Shown: positions 1-7,586, counted from the stretch's first letter. The stretch: 12,630 bases of DNA from Thermoplasmatota archaeon (GCA_030605515.1 JAUWIE010000008.1:1-12630); one strand, 5' to 3'. Numbers and translations: made by a program. The notes: generated by a model not told the origin, from the letters alone.

Positions 1-62
1 TTTGCTCCTGGGCAGGTCTCTCATAGCACTCGCCTCTGGCGAGCGCGCCTGCCCAAAGCAAA
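1..62. other. GC-rich two-part stem-loop at window edge
   Basis: Outer arms TTTGC (1-5) and GCAAA (58-62) enclose GGGCAGG (10-16) pairing with CCTGCCC (48-54). Inside is a second hairpin, CTCGCC (29-34), loop TCT, GGCGAG (38-43). The block is strikingly GC-rich in an AT-rich window. The pairing is seen directly; the identity is not known. It could be a structured RNA, the scaffold of an IS200/IS605-type element, or a small palindromic insertion. The element may extend left of the window. Confidence 0.6.
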
Positions 63-141
63 AATAGATGACCTAGAAAAAGAGTTTATTGCAAAAAGCG
101 CCTTTAAAGGCGGGGATTTAAACCCTAAAAAGCTACATTAA
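1..141 (+). CDS. 3' end of an open frame, unrecognised, cut by window edge
   Basis: Frame 1 is open from base 1 to a TAA at 139-141, giving 46 codons without a start in the window. The second half reads like protein (…AKIDDLEKEFIAKS…FKGGDLNPKKLH), rich in Lys, Glu and Asp. The first half is encoded by the GC-rich hairpin and uses codons (CGC, CTC, GCG, CTG, CCC) unlike the rest of the window. Either a structured element sits in the tail of a real gene, or the whole frame is chance. I do not recognise the family. It converges with the secreted-protein gene ending at 227. Confidence 0.25.
   Translation, partial: FAPGQVSHSTRLWRARLPKAKIDDLEKEFIAKSAFKGGDLNPKKLH
99..125. repeat. Two adjacent palindromes
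   Basis: CGCCTTTAAAGGCG (99-112) is a perfect 14-base palindrome. It is followed directly by GGGATTTAAACCC (113-125), whose GGG/CCC arms flank a TTTAAA core. This kind of short hairpin followed by a G-run resembles the right ends of IS200/IS605-group elements, but no transposase is visible, so this is only a resemblance. It could also be a transcription terminator for the frame ending at 141, though it overlaps that frame. Confidence 0.4.
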
Positions 142-188
142 TCATACAATTTTTAACTAAAATTTAATAAAACATTCCTATATTTGAA

Positions 189-198
189 GGAAAAAAGG
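189..198 (-). terminator. Possible oligo-T terminator of the 227-1867 gene
   Basis: Read on the minus strand, a run of six T (191-196) in a pyrimidine-rich stretch lies about 30 bases past the stop codon at 227-229. Archaeal RNA polymerase often terminates at T-runs without a strong hairpin. There is no other support. Confidence 0.3.
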
Positions 199-226
199 AA
201 GAGATACCAGGAATTTTATAGGAGTA

Positions 227-1867
227 TCATGATGGATTACAACAATCACCGGGCGGTGGTCCACCATGGAACATGTAATCTACTAGGTATACTAGATCAG
301 CGATATCTGGTCCTGCACCGTTTGCGTCGACATCTGCTTGGCACATGATTGGTGGCTCGGGTCCCCCTTGAAACATATATTCCACAAGAAATACCAAATC
401 AGCGATATCTGGTCCTTTTCCATCGTTATCAATATCACCACATATTACTTTATGTGTCGTGAATTGCCATTCAGATCCATAGTTGCAAAGACCATAATCA
501 TCCCATACAGCAATCTGCCAATAATAGGTTGTGTTATATTCCATTTCACCGGGATCAAACCAAGTATTGGATATATTATCTGCTATTTTTGATGGTTGAG
601 ATGTATTTCCAAAATAAACATCAAATGTAACATTGTCTCCATCTGGATCACCACTAGATGTCCAACTTAAAATTGTATCAATCTCGATATCAATTGAATT
701 GTCAGATGGTGTTGGATTACTAGGGGTAATTGGATATTTGTTAAGCTCCCTTGCATATTTTAGATTATAAGATTCTTCATCACGGTAACTTATATGGGCA
801 TAATTATCTGAATCAAGAGCGATATGACTACAACAACCAACATCTCCTGCAGTATCAATTTTCCCATTAATCCATGATATGCCATCCCAATATATGAATT
901 CTAGATCCTTCTCTTCAATATTTTGATACATGAAGTATGGGTAATCCTGATATGTTAATGCTAGTGAGTAAGAATATCCTATATGACCTGTGGATACAAT
1001 TGTTTGTACATTCCATTCCATGCTTGATTCATTTCTAAAGGCATATCTCAAATCATTTGAGCCGGTTTTGTAATATCCAATATGTGGGTACTGGTTTGAG
1101 TCAAGATCAATAGATGGATATAATAGATAATTTGATCCAACTGAGTCAACTGTTTGAATATTCCATTCTGAATCGTTCTGTGTTTTATTTGCATATCTTA
1201 TAGATTTCTCTGAAGTTTTTATATACGCTATATGGGGGCAATTATTTGAATCGATCTTTATAGAATTATGTATTCCACAGTATCTACTTGAATCAACTAT
1301 TTCGTTTATCCACTGTGAACCATTCCAGTATGCATATCTTATATAGCATATTCCATACCCATCACAATAACTTATATGGGGAAAACCATTAGAATCTAAA
1401 TCAATTCCAACTGATCCATAAATACCAGATCCTTCATAAACAATAGAATAATTCCATTGGTTTCCATCCCAATAAGTATAGTTTACAAGATTAGGTGGTT
1501 TACTATATGCTATATGTGGATAATCGTTTTCATCTAAAATTATTGAAGTTGTCATAACATTACTATTTGTACCACCTGAACCAAAATCTAAGGTATAAAT
1601 TTTCCATTGAGTTCCATTCCAAAATGCATATTTTACATATCCATCATTATCTTCTCGGCAATAACTAATATGTGGATATTTATTTGAATCAACATCAATT
1701 GATGTATATCTTCCATTATATCCTTCAGTATCAACTGTTTCAAAAAACCAGTTCTCCGATGATTTATGTAAAGATGTTTGTACAATAGAAATTGCGTTTA
1801 AACTGATAATAAATAATATTATTATAAGTATTTTCCCAATTATATAACAAGATCTGCAAATTTTCAC
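227..1867 (-). CDS. Secreted seven-repeat propeller protein with Ig-like domain and C-terminal dockerin-like repeats
   Basis: A 546-residue protein, predicted to be exported. Residues 1-32 form a signal peptide or N-terminal anchor with a strongly hydrophobic stretch at about 12-29. Residues about 40-374 hold seven repeats built on a core like S-I-D-L-D-S-N-x-Y-P-H-I-S-Y followed by Y-x-W-N/D-G-x-x-W; cores begin near 56, 108, 154, 202, 252, 301 and 348. Seven such blades suggest a seven-bladed beta-propeller, as in sialidase/BNR-like folds. Residues about 379-471 look like an Ig/fibronectin III-like domain (NPTPSDNS… SWTSSGDPDGD… YYWQIAVWD) of a kind common in archaeal and bacterial surface proteins. 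Residues 476-539 are two dockerin-like calcium repeats. The start is GTG with an excellent SD just upstream. The role is probably binding or adhesion at the cell surface; no catalytic residues can be assigned. A polysaccharide lyase or hydrolase function cannot be excluded. Confidence 0.85.
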   Translation of the reverse strand: MKICRSCYIIGKILIIILFIISLNAISIVQTSLHKSSENWFFETVDTEGYNGRYTSIDVDSNKYPHISYCREDNDGYVKYAFWNGTQWKIYTLDFGSGGTNSNVMTTSIILDENDYPHIAYSKPPNLVNYTYWDGNQWNYSIVYEGSGIYGSVGIDLDSNGFPHISYCDGYGICYIRYAYWNGSQWINEIVDSSRYCGIHNSIKIDSNNCPHIAYIKTSEKSIRYANKTQNDSEWNIQTVDSVGSNYLLYPSIDLDSNQYPHIGYYKTGSNDLRYAFRNESSMEWNVQTIVSTGHIGYSYSLALTYQDYPYFMYQNIEEKDLEFIYWDGISWINGKIDTAGDVGCCSHIALDSDNYAHISYRDEESYNLKYARELNKYPITPSNPTPSDNSIDIEIDTILSWTSSGDPDGDNVTFDVYFGNTSQPSKIADNISNTWFDPGEMEYNTTYYWQIAVWDDYGLCNYGSEWQFTTHKVICGDIDNDGKGPDIADLVFLVEYMFQGGPEPPIMCQADVDANGAGPDIADLVYLVDYMFHGGPPPGDCCNPS

Positions 1868-1873
1868 AATTTT

Positions 1874-1880
1874 CCTCCTT
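1874..1880 (-). promoter_or_regulatory. Strong SD site fixing a GTG start
   Basis: Minus-strand AAGGAGG lies six bases ahead of the GTG codon at 1865-1867. It is the fullest Shine-Dalgarno match in the window and supports the GTG start. It also shows this gene is not translated from a leaderless mRNA. Confidence 0.75.
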
Positions 1881-1959
1881 TTTATATAAGCTTAATAATA
1901 TAAACTTTATTGATTAAATGAGCTAGTATAAACTATCTAAATCAACAGCATTTTTTTAT

Positions 1960-3957
1960 TTATATATCGCAACAGCCAAGAACTGGTGCAGGACCACCCT
2001 GAAACATATAATCCACTAGATACACAAGATCAGCAATATCAGGACCAACCCCGTTTCCATCGATATCAGCGCAACCTGAGCATGCATCACCAGCTCCATC
2101 GAAATTGGTGTCTTCTTGTCCAGGGTTGTATGCATATGGGCAGTTATCATCAGGGCATGTGTTTTCTGGGTAACCTGGGTTACCATATCCATCTCCATCT
2201 GTATCGGTACATGTGTCACAGAGATCACCTGTACCATCATTATCTGCATCTAGTTGGTCAGGATTGTAGGTTGAAAAGCAGTTGTCACAGACGTCTCCGA
2301 CACCATCTGAATCATCATCTTCCTGAAGAGGATTATAATTCTCCGGGCAGTTATCATCATTGGCACATAATCCATCACCATCAATATCGTTTTCGGGGTC
2401 AAGTGGGCAGATATCACAGGGATCGCCCATGCCATCACTATCGCTATCATCCTGTGAAGGATTATAATCATATGGACAGTTGTCACAGACGTCTCCGACA
2501 CCATCTGAATCATCATCTTCCTGAAGAGGATTATAATTCTCCGGGCAGTTATCCCATATATCAGGTATACCATCGGAATCATTATCTGTTAGATCCAAGG
2601 TCTGAATGTTATAATAAATGGTGTCGTCACCTAATAGCATGTATTCATAGATTACCTTTCCACCGTTATCTCCAATATCAGCTGTTCTATATTCCTCAAC
2701 AACTATTTCATCGGGGCTATTTACCTGAACTGGGTTACTCCAAGTAAGCCCTCCATCAGTTGTCCAAGTTGCATAAAGATTGTTGTTTCTTACAAATGTA
2801 CAAACAAACATGTTATCCATAACATGTGATATCTCTGGATATCTCTCAGCATCAACAGTATCTGCAACGACACTAGTAAGCGATAAACTATCAACATCTC
2901 CATTTGAAGCTACCCAGCAGATTATATCAGAATCAGATGGATTTGCATCATGATATACTTCAGCAACCAGAACAACTTGATTATTATTTGCTGCAATAAC
3001 TGGGTTTATTATATGTTGATCCGTGTCTATAAAACTAAGAATAGCAGAATCAGTTGTTATATCCCAGTTATAGAAATAATCCTGGCGAAGTAAAAGCTGA
3101 TACTGATTATCTGTTGCTTCATACCTATCATAAACCGCGTAGGTTTTACCATTACTATGATCAATATCTGCTGATGTTGTTAAACAGTTTTCATAAACAT
3201 CATAATAACTTGCTATAGGAGCACCGTTACTGTACCATCCAAATATTATTGGAACATCAAACAAGGGGCTTCCAGGGTATCCCCTGCTAATAATAGCGGA
3301 TTGAAATCCCCAGTTCCAATATTGTTGCCCGTTATCCGCAGCAATTTCTACCATACGCATGTCGTACCATCCACTAAGATGCATACTTGAAAAACCAATG
3401 TACCAGGTATTCGGGTTCATTGGATCTGGAATATCCGCAAGAATGAATGCACCTCCATTGTAAAAACTACTTGGGGGTATAAAAGTACCATAAAATTGAG
3501 TTCCACTCCCCCAATAATCAACCTCTGGATATGTTGCACCATATATATCTACCCAGCAGCAACCCGTCCAGCTACCTCCATCATTATCTGAACCATGGAT
3601 AAAAACATAGCTGAGTGGTGATACTCCATCATAATATTCATACATCTTTGTTAGATAACCATTTCCCGCATCACCAAGAGCAGGATGTAGATATTCAACT
3701 GGATAAGGTGCCATAGTATAACAATCAGATGAAATATCGTCAATTAAGTTTTCTATACCTTCAAATTCCAAATATTCAAGAATCGGCTGAGATGAAACAT
3801 CCACCTGTCGCATCATAGAATCTGAATAAATATTATCCTCGATTATTCTTTCGTTATCATCTATTATAACTGTACTACTAATGCTCATTGAGACACTTGC
3901 CCCTATAAATAGTACTATTATTGTAATAATAATACTTTTTTTTAGAATTGTATACAT
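1960..3957 (-). CDS. Secreted protein with thrombospondin type 3 repeats and one dockerin-like repeat
   Basis: A 665-residue protein. Residues 1-28 are a signal peptide (Lys-Lys then a long Ile/Val-rich stretch). Residues about 84-255 form a Trp/Tyr-rich ectodomain I do not recognise. Residues about 256-455 look like beta-propeller or sialidase-type sequence with one clear Asp-box (TTDGGLTW, 399-406). Residues about 458-628 are thrombospondin type 3 repeats: Asp-rich calcium loops such as DDDSDGVGD alternating with paired Cys in DNCPENYNP-type segments. The C terminus (629-658) is one dockerin-like repeat followed by CCDI. The architecture is that of an extracellular, calcium-stiffened protein, with the repeats acting as a stalk between the ectodomain and the attachment module. 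The start is ATG, with GGGAGA about ten bases upstream. The substrate is unknown. Part of the repeat region is a recent internal DNA duplication. Confidence 0.85.
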   Translation of the reverse strand: MYTILKKSIIITIIVLFIGASVSMSISSTVIIDDNERIIEDNIYSDSMMRQVDVSSQPILEYLEFEGIENLIDDISSDCYTMAPYPVEYLHPALGDAGNGYLTKMYEYYDGVSPLSYVFIHGSDNDGGSWTGCCWVDIYGATYPEVDYWGSGTQFYGTFIPPSSFYNGGAFILADIPDPMNPNTWYIGFSSMHLSGWYDMRMVEIAADNGQQYWNWGFQSAIISRGYPGSPLFDVPIIFGWYSNGAPIASYYDVYENCLTTSADIDHSNGKTYAVYDRYEATDNQYQLLLRQDYFYNWDITTDSAILSFIDTDQHIINPVIAANNNQVVLVAEVYHDANPSDSDIICWVASNGDVDSLSLTSVVADTVDAERYPEISHVMDNMFVCTFVRNNNLYATWTTDGGLTWSNPVQVNSPDEIVVEEYRTADIGDNGGKVIYEYMLLGDDTIYYNIQTLDLTDNDSDGIPDIWDNCPENYNPLQEDDDSDGVGDVCDNCPYDYNPSQDDSDSDGMGDPCDICPLDPENDIDGDGLCANDDNCPENYNPLQEDDDSDGVGDVCDNCFSTYNPDQLDADNDGTGDLCDTCTDTDGDGYGNPGYPENTCPDDNCPYAYNPGQEDTNFDGAGDACSGCADIDGNGVGPDIADLVYLVDYMFQGGPAPVLGCCDI
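2279..2355. repeat. 77-base exact direct repeat, copy 1
   Basis: Identical, base for base by eye, to 2477-2553. It encodes the thrombospondin type 3 unit DNCPENYNPLQEDDDSDGVG and following residues. Period is 198 bases (66 codons), so the reading frame is kept. Confidence 0.9.
2477..2553. repeat. 77-base exact direct repeat, copy 2
   Basis: Second copy of the 2279-2355 repeat, in the same frame. Synonymous positions are also identical, which points to recent duplication or gene conversion rather than selection on the protein alone. Confidence 0.9.
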
Positions 3958-4000
3958 TTTTTGTATGTCTCCCTATTTTTATCTTTAAGTATGAAAAAAT

Positions 4001-4010
4001 TTTATTTAAA
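4001..4010 (-). promoter_or_regulatory. TATA-like box for the 1960-3957 gene
   Basis: The minus strand reads TTTAAATAAA about 45-53 bases before the ATG at 3957, preceded by a purine-rich segment that could be a BRE. The expected transcription start is near 3980, which leaves a short leader containing GGGAGA. The call rests on position and composition only. Confidence 0.4.
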
Positions 4011-4044
4011 TGTTTCTAGAAAAATAATTGTATTATTCAATATC

Positions 4045-4059
4045 AATTAGAAACTAATT
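4045..4059 (-). terminator. Small hairpin after the 4064-6346 gene
   Basis: AATTAG, loop AAA, CTAATT forms a perfect six-base-pair hairpin starting five bases past the stop codon. It is AT-only apart from two G-C pairs, so termination is a weak inference. Confidence 0.3.
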
Positions 4060-4063
4060 TGTA

Positions 4064-6346
4064 TTATTGTTCTTCTATGTAGCAATAAACACCGCCACCA
4101 TAGGTCCCAGCAAACAATGTAAATCCATTTTCAGGTGATATAGTATACTCTAGACAGCTTATCGATAATCTTATTAATATTCCCTCTGTGGTCAGCTGGT
4201 TCCATTGCATACCATCATTAGTGCTTTTGAATATGTATCCTCCACTTGTGCCTGCATAGATCTCCGTTGAAGTTGGTGTAGGATTGTATATAAGAAGAGC
4301 CCGTATTGCAGGTGGAGTTACTCCCAATCCATTGTTAATTATGGCCCAGGTATGACCTGCATCAGTGCTTTTTAGAATACCATTATCCCTTGTAGCAACA
4401 TACACCGTTTCAGGATTGATAGGATCAATTACTATATCCATATAGACTTCTTCATCTAGTCCAGTGTCAAGCTCAATCCAGTCAGCTCCTCCATTAACAC
4501 TCTTATGTAATCCATTGTTATATGTTCCTGCATAAATAATATCTGACTCTATTGGATGTGTTTCTATTGTCATGACATGAATAGAATAAATGGTAAGACC
4601 AGTGTCAAACCAACGCTCTCCACCGGTATCTGATTTAAAAACACCATTAAGCGTTCCTAGATATAGCATCTCTGCATTATTTGGATCAATTGCGAGGTCT
4701 TCTATACATCTATCTTTCATATCATAAAGACCTTCATTCATTTCAACCCATGTCTCACCTGCATCCATGCTTTTATAAAATCCACTACCAATATTGTAAC
4801 CACCGAGATAGATAACATTAGAATCCTGAGGATGAACCCTGATTACAGTTGTATCATAAGGTGAGGGTTCTGGAGGAACCCAACGTCTCCAATCCAAGCC
4901 ATTATTAATGCTTTTATAAAATAATGAACCATATCGGCCGCCACAATAAATTGTCTCAGGGTTATTTGGATCAGCTTCTAGTGTTGTGACCATGGCGATT
5001 GGTAGGCCAATAAACTCCCATGTATCACCAGCATTCTGTGACTTATATACAATGTCATAACAAGATGCATAAACCGTATCCCAGTCAAACGGATCGACAG
5101 CAAGGCCAACTACCCATCTATTAGCCGATCCACCAGCAGTAGTGTAAGCTGGAAGATCACTGAGGGATAACCAATTTAATCCACCATCTATAGAACGAAA
5201 TATTCCATCTATAGTACCCGCATAGATTTTATAGCCATCGTCTTTCATTGTAGCAAGCGATGAAACCTGTAAAGATGAAAGGCCATTATTTCGGGGATGC
5301 CAAGTTTCCGCATAATTTTCAGTGAAAAAGATACCATTATTTAATGTTGAAACATAAATAACATATGATTCATCAAATACAATTCCTTGTTCCATTTCAT
5401 AGATGTTAAGGTTTGTAAGACCCGTGTTTTTCCATTCCCAGGTGTTGCCAGCATCTGTGCTTTTGTAAATTCCTAATCCATTTACAGCACCATATATTAT
5501 TCGCGGATCCCAAAGATCGACAATAATTCGAAATATACCAGGATTTTCAAAGTTATCTAAAAGACAGGCCCAATTTGAACCAGCATCATATGATACATAG
5601 AGAAAAGAGCCATATAAGAAATCTGATCCGCATGCATATACAATTGAGGGATCTTCAGGGTAAATTGCAATTGATGTAAACATTACTACATCAAAATAAG
5701 GATCATCTGATTCTAAGATAGTCCAAGAGTCCCCGCCATCAAGGCTTTTATAAAGAAGGTTATGAACACCTGCATATAATATATTTGAATCAGTAGGATC
5801 TATTGCCAATGAATATACTTTACCACCTTTGAGTATCTCCCATGTCTCACCTGCATCTATACTTCTAAAAAGGCCTTCAACTAGTCCACTGCCACCATTG
5901 TTACCAACATAGATAATATTTGAATTAAATGGATCACATTCAACAATATCGGGTCCTCCTCCTTCAAATGGACCAATGCTCTCCCAATAACCTTGAGGTT
6001 CACAGCATGTTTCTACTGGTGGTGGACCACCTTGGAACATATAATCAACAAGATAGATAAGATCAGCGATATCTGGACCAATACCATTTCCATCTACATC
6101 ACATTGACACATTATTGGTGGAGCGGGACCTTCGTGAAACATGAAGTTAACAAGGTATACGATATCATTGATTTCAATATCGCCGTTTCCATCTATATCA
6201 CCACATACCACGTTATTTAATATTTGAGGTTCTGATTTTTCAATGCTTGTATTACTAATTGAAATTGGTAATGCAGAAGTGGAAAAAACAAGTATTGTAA
6301 CTAAACATATTATAACCATATTTTTCATATGTTTTGTGTTTATCAT
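4064..6346 (-). CDS. Secreted protein with N-terminal dockerin-like repeats and thirteen Asp-box repeats
   Basis: A 760-residue protein from the chosen ATG at 6346. An in-frame ATG 18 codons upstream (6400) is less likely, because minus-strand AAGGTG (6355-6360) sits eight bases before 6346 and the signal peptide then begins cleanly (MINTKHMKN, hydrophobic to about residue 26). Residues 48-110 are two dockerin-like repeats, here N-terminal rather than C-terminal as in the two neighbours. Residues about 120-760 hold thirteen Asp-box (BNR) motifs of the form K-S-x-D-x-G-x-x-W, for example SIDAGETW (162-169), STDAGNTW and, last, STNDGMQW (708-715). Each is followed by sequences like D-P-x-N-x-x-x-Y-A-G. 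Thirteen or so blades fit two tandem seven-bladed propellers, as in GH74 and sortilin/VPS10-like proteins. I cannot identify catalytic acids, so carbohydrate binding or adhesion is as likely as hydrolysis. Confidence 0.85.
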   Translation of the reverse strand: MINTKHMKNMVIICLVTILVFSTSALPISISNTSIEKSEPQILNNVVCGDIDGNGDIEINDIVYLVNFMFHEGPAPPIMCQCDVDGNGIGPDIADLIYLVDYMFQGGPPPVETCCEPQGYWESIGPFEGGGPDIVECDPFNSNIIYVGNNGGSGLVEGLFRSIDAGETWEILKGGKVYSLAIDPTDSNILYAGVHNLLYKSLDGGDSWTILESDDPYFDVVMFTSIAIYPEDPSIVYACGSDFLYGSFLYVSYDAGSNWACLLDNFENPGIFRIIVDLWDPRIIYGAVNGLGIYKSTDAGNTWEWKNTGLTNLNIYEMEQGIVFDESYVIYVSTLNNGIFFTENYAETWHPRNNGLSSLQVSSLATMKDDGYKIYAGTIDGIFRSIDGGLNWLSLSDLPAYTTAGGSANRWVVGLAVDPFDWDTVYASCYDIVYKSQNAGDTWEFIGLPIAMVTTLEADPNNPETIYCGGRYGSLFYKSINNGLDWRRWVPPEPSPYDTTVIRVHPQDSNVIYLGGYNIGSGFYKSMDAGETWVEMNEGLYDMKDRCIEDLAIDPNNAEMLYLGTLNGVFKSDTGGERWFDTGLTIYSIHVMTIETHPIESDIIYAGTYNNGLHKSVNGGADWIELDTGLDEEVYMDIVIDPINPETVYVATRDNGILKSTDAGHTWAIINNGLGVTPPAIRALLIYNPTPTSTEIYAGTSGGYIFKSTNDGMQWNQLTTEGILIRLSISCLEYTISPENGFTLFAGTYGGGVYCYIEEQ

Positions 6347-6684
6347 TTTACTATCACCTTTATATAATCTATTTCTCACATATATAAATATAACTATCAC
6401 GGTATAATTTATGATTTTGTGTTAGGACAGGACATATGTCGCTTCTTATGTGTATCATGACAAACATATATGATAACATGAGGTGTGACATATGTTCATT
6501 CACTATGGGGAGATTTATCTGAGTCTTCTCTTATCAATCGTCAAATTTTTTCTATGAAAAGCAAGATTATGAAATTTTTCTATTTTTTCATTATGACATT
6601 TTTACACGATATGTTTTTATATTAGAAATTTGAAAGTATAACATAGAAATAATTATGGAGAATAGAAAATGAGGTGGGAGCTAT
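6347..6684. promoter_or_regulatory. Divergent intergenic region with a cluster of palindromes
   Basis: This 338-base gene-free stretch separates the minus-strand secreted-protein gene from the plus-strand 6685 gene. GACATATGTC (6431-6440) is a perfect palindrome, and GACATATGTT (6487-6496) is a near copy 56 bases away. Between them, TATCAT (6453-6458) and ATGATA (6470-6475) form an inverted repeat. The plus-side TATA-like box is TTTTTATATT near 6616-6625, about 60 bases before the ATG at 6685, and GAGGTGGGAG (6671-6680) is the SD. The palindromes look like operator sites between divergent promoters; the binding protein is unknown. I see no gene here. Confidence 0.45.
6355..6392 (-). promoter_or_regulatory. 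TATA-like box and SD of the Asp-box gene
   Basis: The minus strand reads TATATTTATATA (6381-6392), about 40 bases before the ATG at 6346. AAGGTG (6355-6360) lies between them. A start site about 25 bases after the TATA would leave a leader of roughly 15 bases that still includes the SD. The spacing argues against the longer reading frame, whose start codon lies upstream of the TATA box. Confidence 0.5.
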
Positions 6685-7581
6685 ATGAGTGGTTTTTCAA
6701 ACTCTGAACTGTTAAAACACGTTTTTTCAACACTCTATAACATTGTGAGTAGACGCACATCTTCAAGTTATTCAGCAATGATCTTAACAGATATAATAAA
6801 CACACTAGAAGACAAGTTTATATTTCTTAGATATATCAAAGTAAAAGAATCGATATATACTGATGATAAAGACGACATCATAGAAATTTTCCTTGACATA
6901 GATTCTATTAACCAACAAGAAATCGCAAAAGCAATTGAATCAATTATCAGAGTTACAGGTATGAACATTAAGAACGGTAAAGCAGGATTATACTTAATAA
7001 ACGAGTTAAAAAGCCAACTTGACTATCGATATATATCACAGATCAAAAAACATGGTATAGATCTAGATCTAATTCAGCTTGAACAACATTATTACTACAA
7101 ACAAAAGAAAAGTAAAAAACCATTCAAAAATCCCTCTCAAGAAAACAAATCAAAAAATATGGATAAAAAATATATCAGCCTATTAAATTATACCTGGGAC
7201 AATGTTGCGTTCTGGGAATACAATGATAATATCTGTACCATCTATAATAAAAAAGGTGAAGTATTAGATAAGCTGCCATTAGATAAAATCATTAAGGATT
7301 ATATGATGGAAATGACCGGTTTTGATCAAGTACCTGAAAATTCAAAGAAATTAGTTGAGTTAAATGAGAAAGAATATGATTTTTTACAGATGTTATTTTC
7401 TAGAGATATGGATACAGAAACCGCAAGACATCTACTGCATGTTTCAAGAAAAGAACTAGGAATTATCATAAGAAAATTATTGGTTTATGAAGTATTACAA
7501 TATGTTTCATATGATGAAATTGAATTAACTGATAATGCAATAACACTTTTAACTGATAAGCAAAAGAGAATAAAAAACTAA
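6685..7581 (+). CDS. Unrecognised protein with C-terminal winged-helix-like region (paralogue of the 10984 gene)
   Basis: A 298-residue cytosolic protein with no signal peptide or membrane segment. Residues 6-135 are predicted mostly helical and are clearly homologous to residues 20-150 of the 10984-11508 product. Shared landmarks are N-S-x(3)-K-H, L-x-N, T-S-x-x-Y, L-R-x-I-K, E-x-x-K-A-I, K-A-G and G-x-D-L. A Lys-rich linker (about 138-160) leads to a small domain (162-216, with TWDNVAFWEYND and a Gly turn). Residues 225-291 look like a winged helix: a helix pair around DTETARHLLHVSRKELGIII and a beta-rich tip (YEVLQYVSYDEIELT) ending in a further helix. This suggests a sensor or dimerisation domain joined to a DNA-binding domain, an inference from layout only. 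It is transcribed alone, with an oligo-T run after the stop. The family is not one I can name. Confidence 0.8.
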   Translation: MSGFSNSELLKHVFSTLYNIVSRRTSSSYSAMILTDIINTLEDKFIFLRYIKVKESIYTDDKDDIIEIFLDIDSINQQEIAKAIESIIRVTGMNIKNGKAGLYLINELKSQLDYRYISQIKKHGIDLDLIQLEQHYYYKQKKSKKPFKNPSQENKSKNMDKKYISLLNYTWDNVAFWEYNDNICTIYNKKGEVLDKLPLDKIIKDYMMEMTGFDQVPENSKKLVELNEKEYDFLQMLFSRDMDTETARHLLHVSRKELGIIIRKLLVYEVLQYVSYDEIELTDNAITLLTDKQKRIKN

Positions 7582-7586
7582 AATTC

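Noticed and set aside
111..126. tRNA T-arm-like string on the minus strand (GGTTTAAATCCC)
   Set aside because: The T-loop would need TTC at the invariant positions and no acceptor, anticodon or D-arm can be built around it.
2279..2553. CRISPR-like spaced repeat
   Set aside because: Only two copies, too long, in frame within a protein repeat, and no spacer/repeat regularity or cas genes.
2016..2582. Two minus-strand open frames within the repeat region
   Set aside because: These are frame-shifted shadows of the periodic thrombospondin repeats and share their 198-base period.
1986..2747. Long plus-strand open frame, His/Tyr/Arg-rich
   Set aside because: It is antisense to the Asp-rich thrombospondin repeats; GAT/GAC codons read backwards give ATC/GTC and, shifted, His-rich strings. 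No SD or promoter, and composition unlike any protein.
6347..6400. Longer N terminus of the Asp-box protein starting at 6400
   Set aside because: It would place the TATA-like box inside the gene and leave the good SD at 6355-6360 unused; the signal peptide begins properly at 6346.
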